Shown here: positions 23,820 through 34,440 of the stretch, one piece after another | Layout: every line of letters begins with the position of its first letter | Numbering within the stretch: the first letter of the stretch is position 1 | Assembly: GCA_949316235.1 (NCBI GenBank) | Contig: OX438741.1 | Coordinates: 24,766,324-24,830,323, forward strand | DNA from: Oegoconia quadripuncta | Taxonomy: Eukaryota; Arthropoda; Insecta; Lepidoptera; Autostichidae | Direction: 5' to 3' | DNA length: 64,000 bases | The notes under the pieces: model-generated | The model's input: only the letters and a program-made list of their open reading frames with translations | Databases searched by the model: none | Told to the model about the DNA's origin: nothing | Program-made: the position numbers and the translations under genes

Positions 23820-24000
23820 CACGTTACCACTGTTCGGGTACACATCCACAGCCTCCTCTCACTGGTAGAGGGCATGGGCCATAATCCACCACTCTGGCCT
23901 AGTGTGGATTGGTAGATTTATGTCAGACTAGTGGCCAGTAGTCTGTTTTTAAGCTGCTCCTGTAGGCCATTGGTTAGTCTTATTGACTGCCGTCAATTGA
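23820..24000 (+). repeat. SINE body/tail fragment related to the 5S-headed SINE
   Basis: 'atgggccataatccaccac', 'ctggcctagtgtggattgg' and 'gtcagactagtggcca' also occur around 61430-61520 and 44290. No head is visible. Confidence 0.4.
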
Positions 24001-24051
24001 AAACACCGCGACCGCGCCAGACATTGCTTAACTTTGCTAATCGAAAAGGAA

Positions 24052-24386
24052 TTTTTTTTTATGCACGACGGGTACCTACGTACTTGACCTCAATCACACC
24101 TGATGTTAAGTGAAGATGAGGTCCAAGGTGGAAGCGTACTGACCCGGAAACCCCAACAAATTTGGGAGACTGGCTACCTTATCTCTGACAACCGGAACAC
24201 AACAATGCTATTAACATTGCTGCTTGGCGGCAGATTTAGATAAGATGGTGGTAGCTAGCCAGGCGGACATTTAAAATGCCCTACCACCAACCAAACCGAG
24301 TACTTAAACATGTACCCCGCTGGGGATCGAACCCGCGACCTCCGAATCGTAAACCCAATGTTGTTTACATTGAGCCACGGAGGCGG
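24052..24386 (-). repeat. tRNA-derived SINE (family A), full length
   Basis: Poly-T at 24052-24060, body and head as at 19224-19560 with only scattered differences. It sits directly after the fragment at 23820-24000. Confidence 0.8.
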
Positions 24387-24643
24387 TTAGTGAAGTTTCA
24401 CATACTATGGATGCTACTCATATATATACTAGTAAAATGTTCGTATATCACGAAAATATTTACCCTCAGAAGATCCGAATTCGCAACCGTTAGTTTCGAA
24501 GGCAAGCTCACTATCTAAAGGGTATTTTATTATACAACACTAATAACAATAATGGTATAATTGGAATAAACAAGTTATGAGATACAGAAAAAGGCCCATT
24601 ACTATATAATGGCGTCTCAAGACTATGCGACATGGAGGGAAAG

Positions 24644-25550
24644 TACCTTAAATATTGTAGATAGGATATTTTGCTGAAAGGAGACTTTATTTTATTTTTA
24701 AAAGTTAGTAATACTGCATTCTATGATTTTCTAAAAATTAGTTGCTTCGTCTGGGAATCAAACCGACTCAAATGTGAAAAAAAAAACACCTCGTGTTTTT
24801 ATGGTGCCTATCGAAAGAATGTTCAAAAAAATATAATACCTCTAAAGTAACATAGCAGCTTAAAAGAAAGGAATAACGTAAAATTAATCATTTTAATCAA
24901 ATTAAAAACGTACCCGAAACTGCCAAATTAAGTATTTTTTGTAAATCAATTAATTAAATTAAATGTGTGTCTTATGCAAATCGTCAATCTTTAAGTAAGT
25001 CCGCTGCCTGTTGATTTTCTTATCATATTATGGTGAATACTCGATATGATATACCTATTATTATGCAATATTCTTTTTCTTTTTAAATTTGCCTGTTGTG
25101 TAGATGTCTTACAGAGGATGCATTCAAATACTAATTTTTTATCATTTTATCTGCACGCGCACTTATAATAAGGAAACCTGTGCCACGAAGTCGTTTATTA
25201 AGTGGGTACTTGTTAATCAAGGCTCAAGGCTATTTAATGATAATAATTATCGCTATTTTTCGAACGTCGACAAATAATGATTTTTTTGAAATTTTAATCA
25301 AACATTTTACGTTTTTCCTGTCTTTTAAGATTATATGTTACTTCAGAGGAATTATAATTATTTGTCCATTCTTTCGACTGCCATCATAAAAATACGGCGT
25401 GTTTTTACATTTGAGTCGGTTCGATTCACAGATGTACCAAGTAATTTTTAGGAAAACTTAGAATGCAGTATTACTAGTTTTAAAAGAAATCTAAAAAAAT
25501 AAAATAAAGCCTTCTTTCAGTAAAATATCCTATCTACAATATTTAAGGTA
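24644..25550. mobile_element. Fold-back element with ~270-bp inverted arms, TA target site
   Basis: TA at 24644-24645 and 25549-25550 flank a 903-bp element whose ends are exact inverted repeats starting CCTTAAATATTGTAGATAGG. Arms (about 24646-24915 and 25280-25548) pair with gaps. The middle, about 370 bp, has no recognisable reading frame. TA duplication is typical of Tc1/mariner derivatives; the arms contain 'aaccgactcaaatgt' on the left and its complement on the right. Confidence 0.7.
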
Positions 25551-26049
25551 AGGTATATGTTGTATATTCTTGGGACATCCTATTTATCTTATTGTTATCG
25601 TTCGCTCTTAACCCTATCCACATCTAATACTACAGTGAAGAATGCTATACATGAGGATAATACAGATGTGTCAGAGAGCCATCCCTTAATTAATTACCTG
25701 TGTAATTAATTCGTAAAATAAAATTTGAACCCAACTAATTAAAAACCCTGTAACTGAGGCTTCAATAAAGATTATTATTTTATAAATTGGTCATTAAAAA
25801 GTACACAGAATATTACTTTACTTTTCATGGATAAAATCAACATAGCAGGCTGCTTGAATCGACAACTCGCCCGGAAGCACCCGATCAACTGTCTCTTCAT
25901 TAAATTGGATTCACAATATAGGTACCTCTTGACGATATACTAGATAGAGGGATCTGGAAAATGGAGAATAAAATGTATTCCATAGCAATTTTTTAAATGT
26001 CATAAATTGCTATTAGATTATATTGTGTAGATAATTACGAAACAATTGG

Positions 26050-26289
26050 ACGACCGATTGGTGTAGTGGATAGTGACCCTGTCAGCGAAACCAACGGTTG
26101 CCGGTTCGAATCCCGCGAGGGGTAAATGTTTGTGTGATGAATACAAACATTTATTCCCGAGTCATGGATGTTTATATAAATATTTATGTATGTTTATCCG
26201 TTATCTAGTTTCCATAGCACAAGCTTCGCTTAGTTTGGTAACTAGATGATTGGTGTAAGTGTCCGAAATATTTATTTATTTATTTATTA
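26050..26289 (+). repeat. tRNA-derived SINE (family B), full length
   Basis: Head with A-box TGGTGTAGTGG and B-box GGTTCGAATCC spaced as in a tRNA, then 'gtgtgatgaatacaaac', 'gagtcatggatgtttatat', 'gtttccatagcacaagcttc', 'aactagatgattggtgtaag' and a TTTATTTATTTATT end. The reference copy for this family in the window. Confidence 0.75.
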
Positions 26290-27049
26290 TTAATTAGTTT
26301 ATTTTATCTGTGTCAAACGGTTCATAAATTATATTTGATAACTAGAAGATTTTGTTCATAATATATTTTTATTAGAATATAAATCATTCATGGTGCATGA
26401 CCATTAGTGACATTTTGTTTGTGGTTGGAAATAAGGCCGTTTTGTATACTGAATATCTGGTGTACTACATTGTACGTTTTGAACTCGGTTACAATGTATA
26501 CAGAACAAGTGGAAATTGAGACTGAAGCCCGGTGTAAAGCATAGTCTTACATGTCACAGAACTAATGGGAAAAAAATTCCCAGTAGTTCTGCCGGCAGAA
26601 CTAATCAATAGAACAGGTGGGAATAGACGATATTACGGACATAGGTATCATGTCTTGGTTACTCAATTTAATTGAGTAGGTACCTTTAGGGACCGATTAA
26701 TTTCTAGGGTAATTTCTATTACAGTTCAATTATTTCCGAAGTCACCGCAGCCGCAACATAGGTCGCTACGGTGCGTAGCTCCCCGTAGCAGCGTAGCCGC
26801 AAATTGGGTGTATTGCGTAGCTTATTTCAACAGGTACATTTTGTTCGGTTTGTTTTGGAAAGAGGTAGGTAAAAACTTTGCAATTTTGATGTTATTAACC
26901 GACTTCATGAATTATACAGTCATCTATGCAGTATTATAAATATTATATAAGAAACAGAAGGAATCGTCATGAACTGTGGGAGAGTTAAATGTACTTGTAT
27001 AATTATAGTTATCTTCTGTGGCCAAAGTCATCAGTCGCACCATTTTTTA
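26290..27049. other. Intergenic stretch with short palindromes
   Basis: A perfect 20-bp palindrome, tagttctgcc and its complement, lies at 26584-26603, next to a 13-bp stem (agaactaatggga and its partner, 26559-26590). A GC-rich 'gtagc/gctac' cluster is at 26757-26825. No gene. Confidence 0.4.
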
Positions 27050-27245
27050 TTTAAAACGGGATAATACTTCACCATTTAGGTGCCTCATGTTAATTCAAAA
27101 TAGGGTCGAGAGTGGAAACGCTCACCTGCTACCCTAACTTATTTCAAGGAGTGGCTATTTTATTTTAAACAGGCGGAATACAATATTCCCATTAACATAG
27201 ACTGGTAATATTTGTAGTATTAAATTGCCGCTCGCTCTCATTCTA
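27050..27245 (-). repeat. Decayed SINE (family A)
   Basis: 'tcatgttaattcaaaatagg', 'gtcgagagtggaaacgctc', 'ttcaaggagtggctatttta' follow the order of family A read on the minus strand, with many substitutions. An old copy. Confidence 0.4.
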
Positions 27246-28664
27246 TCTAAGTCGACCTTAGCTTTTTGAGAACCTTCATTTTCGTGTAAATGTGTAATCC
27301 ACCAAACGACGTGTTAATAGGCTCTAAGTTCGCAACAAATACGCATCTCTCCTGGTGCAGCAAAATTTTATTGAGATCGATCCGGCAATCACTTCCCACC
27401 AAGTGATCGATCAAATATTATGTATCTTAAAAGGCAATGTCTTCCTTTACTTGTCTTTAAAAAAGTTAATTGGCGCTAGCGCGGTACCTTAAAACGCGCT
27501 TTAGGAGTTTCCGTTGTCTTTTGCTAAATAAAGCCGCGGACGAAAAGCTAGTTTGTTATAAATCTTAAACTTAATGATAATAGTATGTCAGTATACTATA
27601 GATACTTATCAATATTGTTAAGTAGTTCCCAAGGGGATCCATATTTATGGTAGAAATATAGGAATAATGGAAATCGTCACGCAGTTCCATTATGTGCCTC
27701 AATCTACACACAAAAGCTTTATTAGTTGTATAGCAAGAGCAATCCCAGGCTCATGTGTTTTGGTGGCACTCTGAATAACACGGAGCACCTAAACAGTCAA
27801 TATGCCTGTGTGCCCTCGTAACGTAAGCTGTGATTTAGGGAGCGCTCCAGTTACAAAATGAATGCTACTTGAGTAGGATTGATTATGGCGCGAAGCCAAT
27901 GCACCGTCGCAATTGGAAAATCTCGGAACGTTCACGGGATTGAATATCAACTTGTCCTGGTAATAGCGTGCATGTTTGGTTGGCATTAACACGCTTTCAG
28001 ACTAGTAAAAAGGAAGTGAGACAAAAAGAAGAGGGTCGTACGATAGATCGATGGTTGATAAACTTATCGATGCGGCTGCTTGCATGAGGCTTGCATATAA
28101 AGTGTAGAAAATCGCAATATCGTCTATCGCTTGGGTAAGTTTGTACGAATTTTCTAAATTGCCTCGAGTATTAGCACTGGCATTTAGATTGATTAGGGGT
28201 TCGATTTTTGAATAGCCCCGCGTCGCGTTGAATGCACATGTGAACACTATAAATTTACAAAGGTGAATATACAATGTTCGCACACGCATGTTATAACGAA
28301 CAACCCAAAAATCACACACCTACAGGGTTGAAGATTATTAGATAGGTACAAGTACTTAGGGAGATTTATTTACACCCCTGGACATAAGCCTCTCCGATGG
28401 AGCGATTTTCATCGCTTTTTATGGGACGACTTGCCTTAATCGCCACGCTGGGCAGGTAGGTTGACGATTGTAGATTTTCTAGACGCTGATTTTTTTATGT
28501 ATCACTGGTGTACCTGCTACTATGCAATACACGATTCTTTCGTTTAATTTACACTCTGCCAGGAACCACTCCGCCATATATCAATAATAAACACATTCAA
28601 TAGAAGGTGTTTATCGAATAAGTAAATACGATAATATATAATTCTGGCAATGAGTTCGTTGTTG
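27246..28664. other. Repeat-poor stretch with an unassigned 105-codon reading frame
   Basis: More balanced base composition than its surroundings and few recognised repeats. A minus-strand frame at 28002-28319 has 105 codons without a stop, but I recognise no family, see no splice context and give it low weight. A scattered repeat with 'gcgattttcatcgcttttta' occurs at 28375-28480, with a relative in the other orientation at about 35005-35110. Confidence 0.3.
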
Positions 28665-28870
28665 TTTAGGTATTCATGCACAACGGATCTCAACCACGCC
28701 GGATCTTAATTTACTAGCTTTCTTATCTCAAAAAATGCTATCAACATTGCTGCTTGGCGGTAGACTTAGATGGTGGTAGCTCGTAAGGTGGATATTGAAA
28801 AATGTCTTACCGTTAACCAAACCGAGTTCTAAAGATTGAAAATCGAACCCGCGATTTCCATTTTGTAAAC
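28665..28870 (-). repeat. Decayed SINE (family A)
   Basis: 'ttcatgcacaacggatctc', 'atcaacattgctgcttggcgg', 'agatggtggtagctcg', 'aatcgaacccgcgatttcc' match family A read on the minus strand, with a deletion in the middle. Confidence 0.55.
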
Positions 28871-28974
28871 GAAGTAATTAATGTGTGGTAATGGGCTTGT
28901 CAACAATTCAATATTAATTAATACATTCTGGGACACATCACGCCTCTAGGCGTAATTTAAAAATAATAACAATA

Positions 28975-29852
28975 TAAAAAGGATTTAAAAAAAACGACTT
29001 CAAAAAACCCGGAAAAAATAATTTAATTAAACTACTGCAATAATAATAACTGAAAAGTATAAAATAATAAACCAGATCAGAATGTTCTTTATAGATAGAC
29101 ATGTACACTATTATATATAATGAGAATACAATACAAGTTATATGCTATACAATAATAGTTAGGTATAATAATGAAATTAAAAATATATACAATAGGTACT
29201 TTTTGAAGTCGGTGCCTGCCTAGCCTATAAAATACACAATCAACAAAACAGTAAAAATACGCCCCGAATACAGAACCTCCTCCTTTTTTGAAGTCGGTTA
29301 ACAAAGGAATTTTCATACAATTTAAATACAATACAATACAATACAATACAAATACTCTTTATTGCACAATTAACAAAAGATACATGAAGAATACAGCGTA
29401 CATCATTAATCGCACAAAAAGGCGGCCTTATCGCTAACAGCGATCTCTTCCAGACAAACCTTAGGGTAAAGATACAAGCTACCAGTAGGTGAGGTTTGCA
29501 CTAATAGTAGCAATAATACGGGTGTATTTTATATTTTATTTTTTAAATATTCAATTAATGAAGTTATTACTGTTTACTTTCATTCGATTGTGTATTTTAT
29601 AGGCTACGCAGGCACCGACTTCAAAAAGTACCTATTGTATATATTTTTAATTTCATTATTATACCTAACTATTATTGTATAGCATATAACTTGTATTGTA
29701 TTCTCATTATATATAATAGTGTACATATCTATCTATAAAGAACATTCTGCTCTGGTTTATTATTTTATACTTTTCAGTTATTATTATTGCAGTAGTTTAA
29801 TTAAATTATTTTTTCCGGGTTTTTTGAAGTCGTTTTTTTTAAATCCTTTTTA
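28975..29852. repeat. Large inverted repeat, 267-bp arms, about 98% identical
   Basis: Left arm 28975-29241 and right arm 29586-29852 are reverse complements with only a few differences by eye. The spacer (344 bp) holds a LINE tail and an 'acagaacctcctcc' repeat. Each arm carries 'gaagtcgg' sequences near both ends, so the arms may be two copies of one repeat in opposite orientation. A transcript across it would fold into a long duplex. Confidence 0.75.
29325..29485 (-). repeat. LINE 3' tail (family L1) with ATACA repeats
   Basis: An ATACA repeat at 29327-29352, then 'aatactctttattgcac', 'ggcggccttatcgctaac', 'agcgatctcttccagacaa'. Read on the minus strand this is a retrotransposon 3' end with AATAAA just before the repeat. 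Confidence 0.6.
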
Positions 29853-29960
29853 TTTAATTCTTTTTAGTGTCTGGTCAGACATTACAAAATAATAAAATAT
29901 ATTAATTGACCAATATGGGCAGGCCTATGAAAGGTGCTGCTCGTTTAAATAACTGTCGGT

Positions 29961-29961
<1 letters not shown>

Positions 29962-29991
<30 letters not shown>
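29962..29991 (+). repeat. Uninterrupted run of 30 A
   Basis: Thirty consecutive A, the longest homopolymer in the window, between 'ctgtcggtc' and 'gaaaccgaaactgag'. Possibly the tail of a retroposed copy; a lysine-rich reading frame across it is an artefact. Confidence 0.8.
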
Positions 29992-29993
<2 letters not shown>

Positions 29994-30019
29994 AACCGAA
30001 ACTGAGAGGGTACTACGGC

Positions 30020-30235
30020 TTAAAAAAAATGCCTCACGGAACGCAATTTCGCGTTCCCAGGAGACGCCCGAAGCTCGCCGAGTACGTCTAGTAGCTATGA
30101 AAGGTTACGTTAAATCACGTGTTCGTCGGGAAACTCCCGAACGGAACGAGCATAAACTCGGTCTTATACACGACCGGCTTGCCGAGGAGTCCGCTGAGCA
30201 GCGTGAGCACAGGCACGGCCTTATAATCATGTAAA
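30020..30235 (+). pseudogene. Fragment of an arginine/glutamate-rich transposon protein, possibly Helitron
   Basis: GC-rich against its AT-rich flanks. From 30096 it reads MKGYVKSRVRRETPERNEHK and continues LAEESAEQREHR. The RR.ETPE.R…E…EQR…R pattern resembles the basic, repetitive N-terminal part of Helitron-type proteins, but I am unsure. No start context or continuation is visible; the fragment ends near 30235. Confidence 0.3.
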
Positions 30236-30317
30236 TCGGACTAATCGATGTACATACATAAAGATTACAGAACCTCCTCCTTTTTTGAAGTTGGTTAAAA
30301 AAAGTTTTTAGTATTTA

Positions 30318-30461
30318 TGTGGGAAAATATAAAGTAAGAACACTAGATGTTTACATGGCAAATGTATATTTGGAAGTGATTGTCACAGTAACAGCAGATG
30401 TTCTATACTAAAAATTCAAAATAAAATAGTTCTAATATGGCCAGTATCACATCTTACAACA
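30318..30461 (-). repeat. 3' LTR of the copia element
   Basis: 144 bp bounded by TG and CA, next to a purine-rich tract on the internal side. Its terminal 31 bp recur inverted and exact at 32797-32827. Confidence 0.8.
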
Positions 30462-30546
30462 TCCACCCGTAATTACCATATTCAGAAGCCTTAGTAATAA
30501 CAAACAAACACTGTAACATAAAGAAAAACATTGTAACATAAAGTAA

Positions 30547-32826
30547 CTACGCCTTAACTAAACCTATACTATTGATACACCTTTGATGTGCAACTTTCCC
30601 AAGACATTTTGTCAACACGTCAGCTAACAGGTCACTGGACTTAGTGTATTGAAGCACAATCACATTTTCAGATACCTTTTCGCGAATAAAATGGTACCTA
30701 ACATCAATATGTTTCGATCTGCCGTGGTGTATAGGATTATGAGCTAAGTTCTGCGCACTCTGACTGTCACTGCAAATGGTTATACTAGGATATTTAATAT
30801 CACATACCTCGGATATCAAACGACGTAAGTAAATAGCCTCTTTCGCAGCATCAGTCAACGCCATGTACTCGGCTTCGGTAGAAGACAGCGCCACTGTAGG
30901 CTGCTTCTTCGATGCCCACGAGACAGGTGCATTTGCCAGTTTGAAGCAATAACCTGTGTAGGAACGACGATCATGCACACAGTTCGCAAAATCCGCGTCC
31001 GTATAACCTACGAGAAGTTCTCCTGTCTTCTTATAAATAATAGAATGATCTATAGTGCCTTTTAGGTACTGAAGTACTCGTTTCGCTGCCACCCAATGCG
31101 TGCTGTTATATTTGTTGTTATACTGACTAAGGTAGCTAACAGCAAAAGCAATATCAGGTCGAGTATTGACAGCAAGGTACATTAGACAACCTATTAAATT
31201 CAGATAGGCATAATGATTATTCTTACAATCCGAATCCTGAAGAGCACCTATTTTGCTATTCGCCAAGGGAGTGTCGTACTCTTTTGCCTGCCCTAAATTG
31301 AATTTTTCTAGTAGGAATTCAATATATGACTTTTGATTGACTCGTATTTCACCATTTTCCGTTGAGATATTTAATCCCAGATAATATTTCAGTGGACCTA
31401 AATCTTTTAATGTAAAATATTTTTGTAAGTCACACTTGACAGCGTCGAATGACTTTTCATTCTGGTAAAAAACAATGATGTCATCCACATAGACTGCTAA
31501 CAGGATTAATTCTGAACCAAGGAGTTTTTTATATACGCATGGTTCGGTAGGTAATCTAATAAAACCTATTTTACTCAACACTTCATTGAGCTTAATATTC
31601 CACGCGCGAGGAGCCTGTTTTAAGCCATACAGGGACTTTTGCAACAGGCACACTTTATCTTCGTCACCTTTGCTCTTAAAACCCGGAGGCTGGTCCATGT
31701 AGACTTCTTCTTGAAGATCGCCATTTAAAAAGGCGGTGTCGACGTCTAAGTGTCGCATCTTCAGGCCCATTTCTGCTGCTAAAGCAATCAAAACGCGTAA
31801 GGAGGAATTCCGAATTACCGGAGCGAAGGTTTCATAGTAATCGACACCATGAACTTGATTATAGCCTTTCGCGACAAGTCTAGCTTTATATTTGATTATA
31901 TCGCCATGGGCATTCTTTTTTAATTTGTAAACCCATTTGCATGGTATAACCTTCTTATCTGGCCTATTCACCAGAATCCACGTTTTCTTTTCCAGCAAGG
32001 CCTGGTATTCATCTCTCATAGCATGATACCAATTATCTCTATCTACTGCATTCACCGCTTGTTGATAAGTAGTCGGTTCATCCATTTGAGAGGATATAGT
32101 CTGCATACAAACACAGTTGGCGGCAGTATTGTGGATTTTTCTAGGTCTCAGATTATAGCGTGGTTCTGCAACCTCAACATCAGAATCACTTTCTTCTAAT
32201 TGTTCTGGTGACGGGGCAAACCCAAGTTGACTCGGCTCAAAGTCGGCAACAATACTTGGTCCAGGTATCGGATCCTCTCTACTATTTGTTGTAGAGTCGA
32301 TCTGTGAACATAAAGGTAAACGTGCCGGTTGTGGCACATCCACCCGTGATTGAGGACTAAGGAATAAGGGTACACGTGCCGGTTTGAGCGCACCAGGCGC
32401 TAACTGGTATTTGACACCCTTTCCTTTTTCCTCTAAATCCCGGAAAGTGTCTTCAAAGAAAAACACGTCCCTACTTTTGACAAGTCGTCTAGGATATTTT
32501 GCATCTCGGAAGTAATAACTATTGGGATCGTCAGAATAGCCAACAAAAATATGCTCGGTTGCCTTCACGTCCAACTTCTTCCGATTACAATCGGGGACAT
32601 GAATCAGAGCTCGACATCCAAAGACTCTTAAGTGTGATAGGTTCGGCTGTTTACCATACCACAGCTCAAAAGAAGTCTTACCTTCGAGAGCACGGTGAGG
32701 AGTCCTATTCTTAAGATAGACTGCAGTTTCCGTCGCATCTTGCCAATATGCTGGAGAAAGAGAACTGCCAGAGAGCATAGACCTAGCCTTCTCTATATCT
32801 AGTGTTCTTACTTTATATTTTCCCAC
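30547..32826 (-). CDS. Ty1/copia Pol fragment: integrase C-terminus, reverse transcriptase, RNase H (759 aa)
   Basis: Parts in order: nine residues from the inverted LTR end (MGKYKVRTL), integrase C-terminal region (about 11-130, with NRTPHRALEGKTSFELWYG and the GYSDDPNSYYF stretch at 97-106), a variable linker (150-230), reverse transcriptase (about 250-510, with HLDVDTAFLNG at 359-369, SLYGLKQAPRAW at 398-409 and the catalytic YVDD at 446-449), and RNase H (about 600-735, with TDADFAN at 609-615, SSTEAEYMAL at 648-657, SDSQSA, and HIDVRYHFIRE). No internal stop. Gag, protease and the integrase zinc and DDE core normally precede; their absence is due to the aberrant right end, not decay. The present ATG is provided by LTR sequence and is unlikely to be a native start. 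Confidence 0.9.
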   Translation of the reverse strand: MGKYKVRTLDIEKARSMLSGSSLSPAYWQDATETAVYLKNRTPHRALEGKTSFELWYGKQPNLSHLRVFGCRALIHVPDCNRKKLDVKATEHIFVGYSDDPNSYYFRDAKYPRRLVKSRDVFFFEDTFRDLEEKGKGVKYQLAPGALKPARVPLFLSPQSRVDVPQPARLPLCSQIDSTTNSREDPIPGPSIVADFEPSQLGFAPSPEQLEESDSDVEVAEPRYNLRPRKIHNTAANCVCMQTISSQMDEPTTYQQAVNAVDRDNWYHAMRDEYQALLEKKTWILVNRPDKKVIPCKWVYKLKKNAHGDIIKYKARLVAKGYNQVHGVDYYETFAPVIRNSSLRVLIALAAEMGLKMRHLDVDTAFLNGDLQEEVYMDQPPGFKSKGDEDKVCLLQKSLYGLKQAPRAWNIKLNEVLSKIGFIRLPTEPCVYKKLLGSELILLAVYVDDIIVFYQNEKSFDAVKCDLQKYFTLKDLGPLKYYLGLNISTENGEIRVNQKSYIEFLLEKFNLGQAKEYDTPLANSKIGALQDSDCKNNHYAYLNLIGCLMYLAVNTRPDIAFAVSYLSQYNNKYNSTHWVAAKRVLQYLKGTIDHSIIYKKTGELLVGYTDADFANCVHDRRSYTGYCFKLANAPVSWASKKQPTVALSSTEAEYMALTDAAKEAIYLRRLISEVCDIKYPSITICSDSQSAQNLAHNPIHHGRSKHIDVRYHFIREKVSENVIVLQYTKSSDLLADVLTKCLGKVAHQRCINSIGLVKA

Positions 32827-33300
32827 AATTTATCCGTGGTTGCTAATCTCCATGATAATTTTTGTGCGATGGCGAACCTTCTCGCTCTTACAGGTTAGGT
32901 GGGCACTTGGGGTGTACCAGCTCGACTTGATGATCTTCGATTTGTCATATTTATAGTTGATGATCACACCGACGTAAATTGGCTTAAAAATCTCGGACTA
33001 ATCGATGTACATACATAAAGAATACAGAACCTCCTCCTTTTTTGAAGTCGGTTAAAAAAAGTTATTAGTATTTATCCGTGGTTGCTAATCTCCCTGATAA
33101 TTTTTGTGCGATTGCGAACCTTCTCGCTCCTACAGGTTAGATGGGCAGTTCGGGTGTACCAGCTCGACCTGATCATCTTCGATTTGTCATATTTATTGCT
33201 GACAATCACACCGACCTTCTCTACACTTTTTCCATACAAACCCAAACTGTATCTACTTAGTTTCCCTGTGTAAAAACTACAAAATCGTCTAAATGTGTAA

Positions 33301-34440
33301 TGCCATTCTGATGTTTACCATGATTACACAAAAGCTACTGGACCGATTGCGCTGAAATTACAATGGGACCAACTCGACGGTATCCCCTTTCATTTACAAA
33401 AAGAACCATGTGAATCAACCGCCAAATCTCGGAGATATCGGTGTACATACATAAAAAAAAAAAAAAAAAAAATACGCGCCGAATACAGAACCTCCTCCTT
33501 TTTTGAAGTCGTTTAAAAACTATAGAATAGAACCAAGTCGTGTCTTCGTAAAGTGGGTGTCGTAACGGCATCTAAACATTGCACCAAAAAACATTAATAG
33601 AATTGCACTTTATTACTTAGATGGACTCACGTGTGCATTTCTTTATAATTCAAAAGGTGAACCGTGCATGTTGTTTCAATAATTACACCCAAACGCTTAT
33701 ATTTGGGATATCTCTGACCATCCCAATTGGGATAAACGTCGTGACGTGATGTATGTGTGTAATTAACTTGGAGACAAATTATACAATAAAAAGTACCTAA
33801 GTTAATCGTAAAACATTACTTAATTACATTTTATAATCTAGCTGGACTAAAGACCGTTGTTAATAGGTACTTTTATCGTCTCTAAATTGGTTGGCAGGCA
33901 AAAGAGGTCGAGGCGCTATAGCACTGAAATTTCATTATAGGCTGAAACAAGCTATATTTTAATACGCTGTAAAAATAAAGATGCCATAATATTAAACAGC
34001 AGCAGCTGTTCAGAACTAGGACACATTTGGAAATTAAGTAACTAAGTAACTAAGTAAGTAGTAAATACTAGTGTTATCATAGACTCATCGGATCGGGTCG
34101 GAAACAATCAAAATGGCACCACTTCATTGGTGCTAAAATGGGAGTTTGGAACTAATGGGAACTAATAGGAACACACCGACTTCGTGCGCGAACTGTCGTA
34201 TCAAATGCTACTTTATGTTGCAAAAAAATGCATAACCTATCATGGAAAAGTGACCAAAAATTGCGAGTACATTTTAAGTATAATAGACATAATGTATTTA
34301 CTCGTAAACTCATATTTTTAATCAATATTGTAATATTTACGTTTGTATTTTGTTGCTATTTTATAGATGTTATGTTTAAGTAGGTATATTTGTCTATTGA
34401 TCTATCTATGTATGTGTAAGTAAATATATGAAATTTATTC
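33301..34440. other. Intergenic stretch with repeat ends
   Basis: A 20-A run (33453-33472) followed by 'gaatacagaacctcctcc' closes a repeat at 33515. A family D fragment ('gaaccgtgcatgttgtttc', 'ctctgaccatcccaattggg') lies at 33640-33740. I see no gene. Confidence 0.4.

Larger units (their letters stand above)
30313..32832 (-). mobile_element. Ty1/copia element with the same LTR end at both termini
   Basis: Target duplication ATTTA at 30313-30317 and 32828-32832. At the left is a complete 144-bp LTR (30318-30461, minus orientation, TGTTGTAAG…TTCCCACA) preceded inside by a purine tract acgggtgga (complement of 30462-30470). At the right there is no 5' LTR. Instead the last 31 bp of the LTR (32797-32827) stand in inverted orientation and join directly to the middle of integrase. 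Both outer ends are therefore TGTGGGAAAATATAAAG read inward. Gag, protease and the integrase core are missing; the rest of pol is open. Confidence 0.85.
30236..33300. repeat. Two tandem repeat units, the first split by a copia insertion
   Basis: Unit 1 is 30236-30317 plus 32828-32992; unit 2 starts at 32993. Each begins 'ggactaatcgatgtacatac', continues 'aatacagaacctcctcc', 'gaagtcggttaaaaaaagtt', 'agtatttatccgtggttgc', 'aaccttctcgctc' and 'gtgtaccagctcgac'. Unit 2 shows the uninterrupted target agt-attta-tccgtgg. A related end with a 20-A run lies at 33430-33515. Confidence 0.75.

Noticed and set aside
19449..24518. Two related protein-coding frames beginning MPYHQPNRVLKH
   Set aside because: Both are antisense readings of SINE family A copies; the similarity is that of the repeat.
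26050..26125. tRNA gene
   Set aside because: Head of a SINE with a conserved body that recurs several times in the window.
28002..28319. 105-codon gene
   Set aside because: No recognised family, no splice context and no conserved motif; kept only as a mention in the region entry.
29906..30091. Lysine-rich 61-codon protein
   Set aside because: The lysines come from the A30 run; the frame merely crosses it.
30547..32826. Full-length copia polyprotein
   Set aside because: Gag, protease and the integrase core are missing, and the first residues come from an inverted LTR end.
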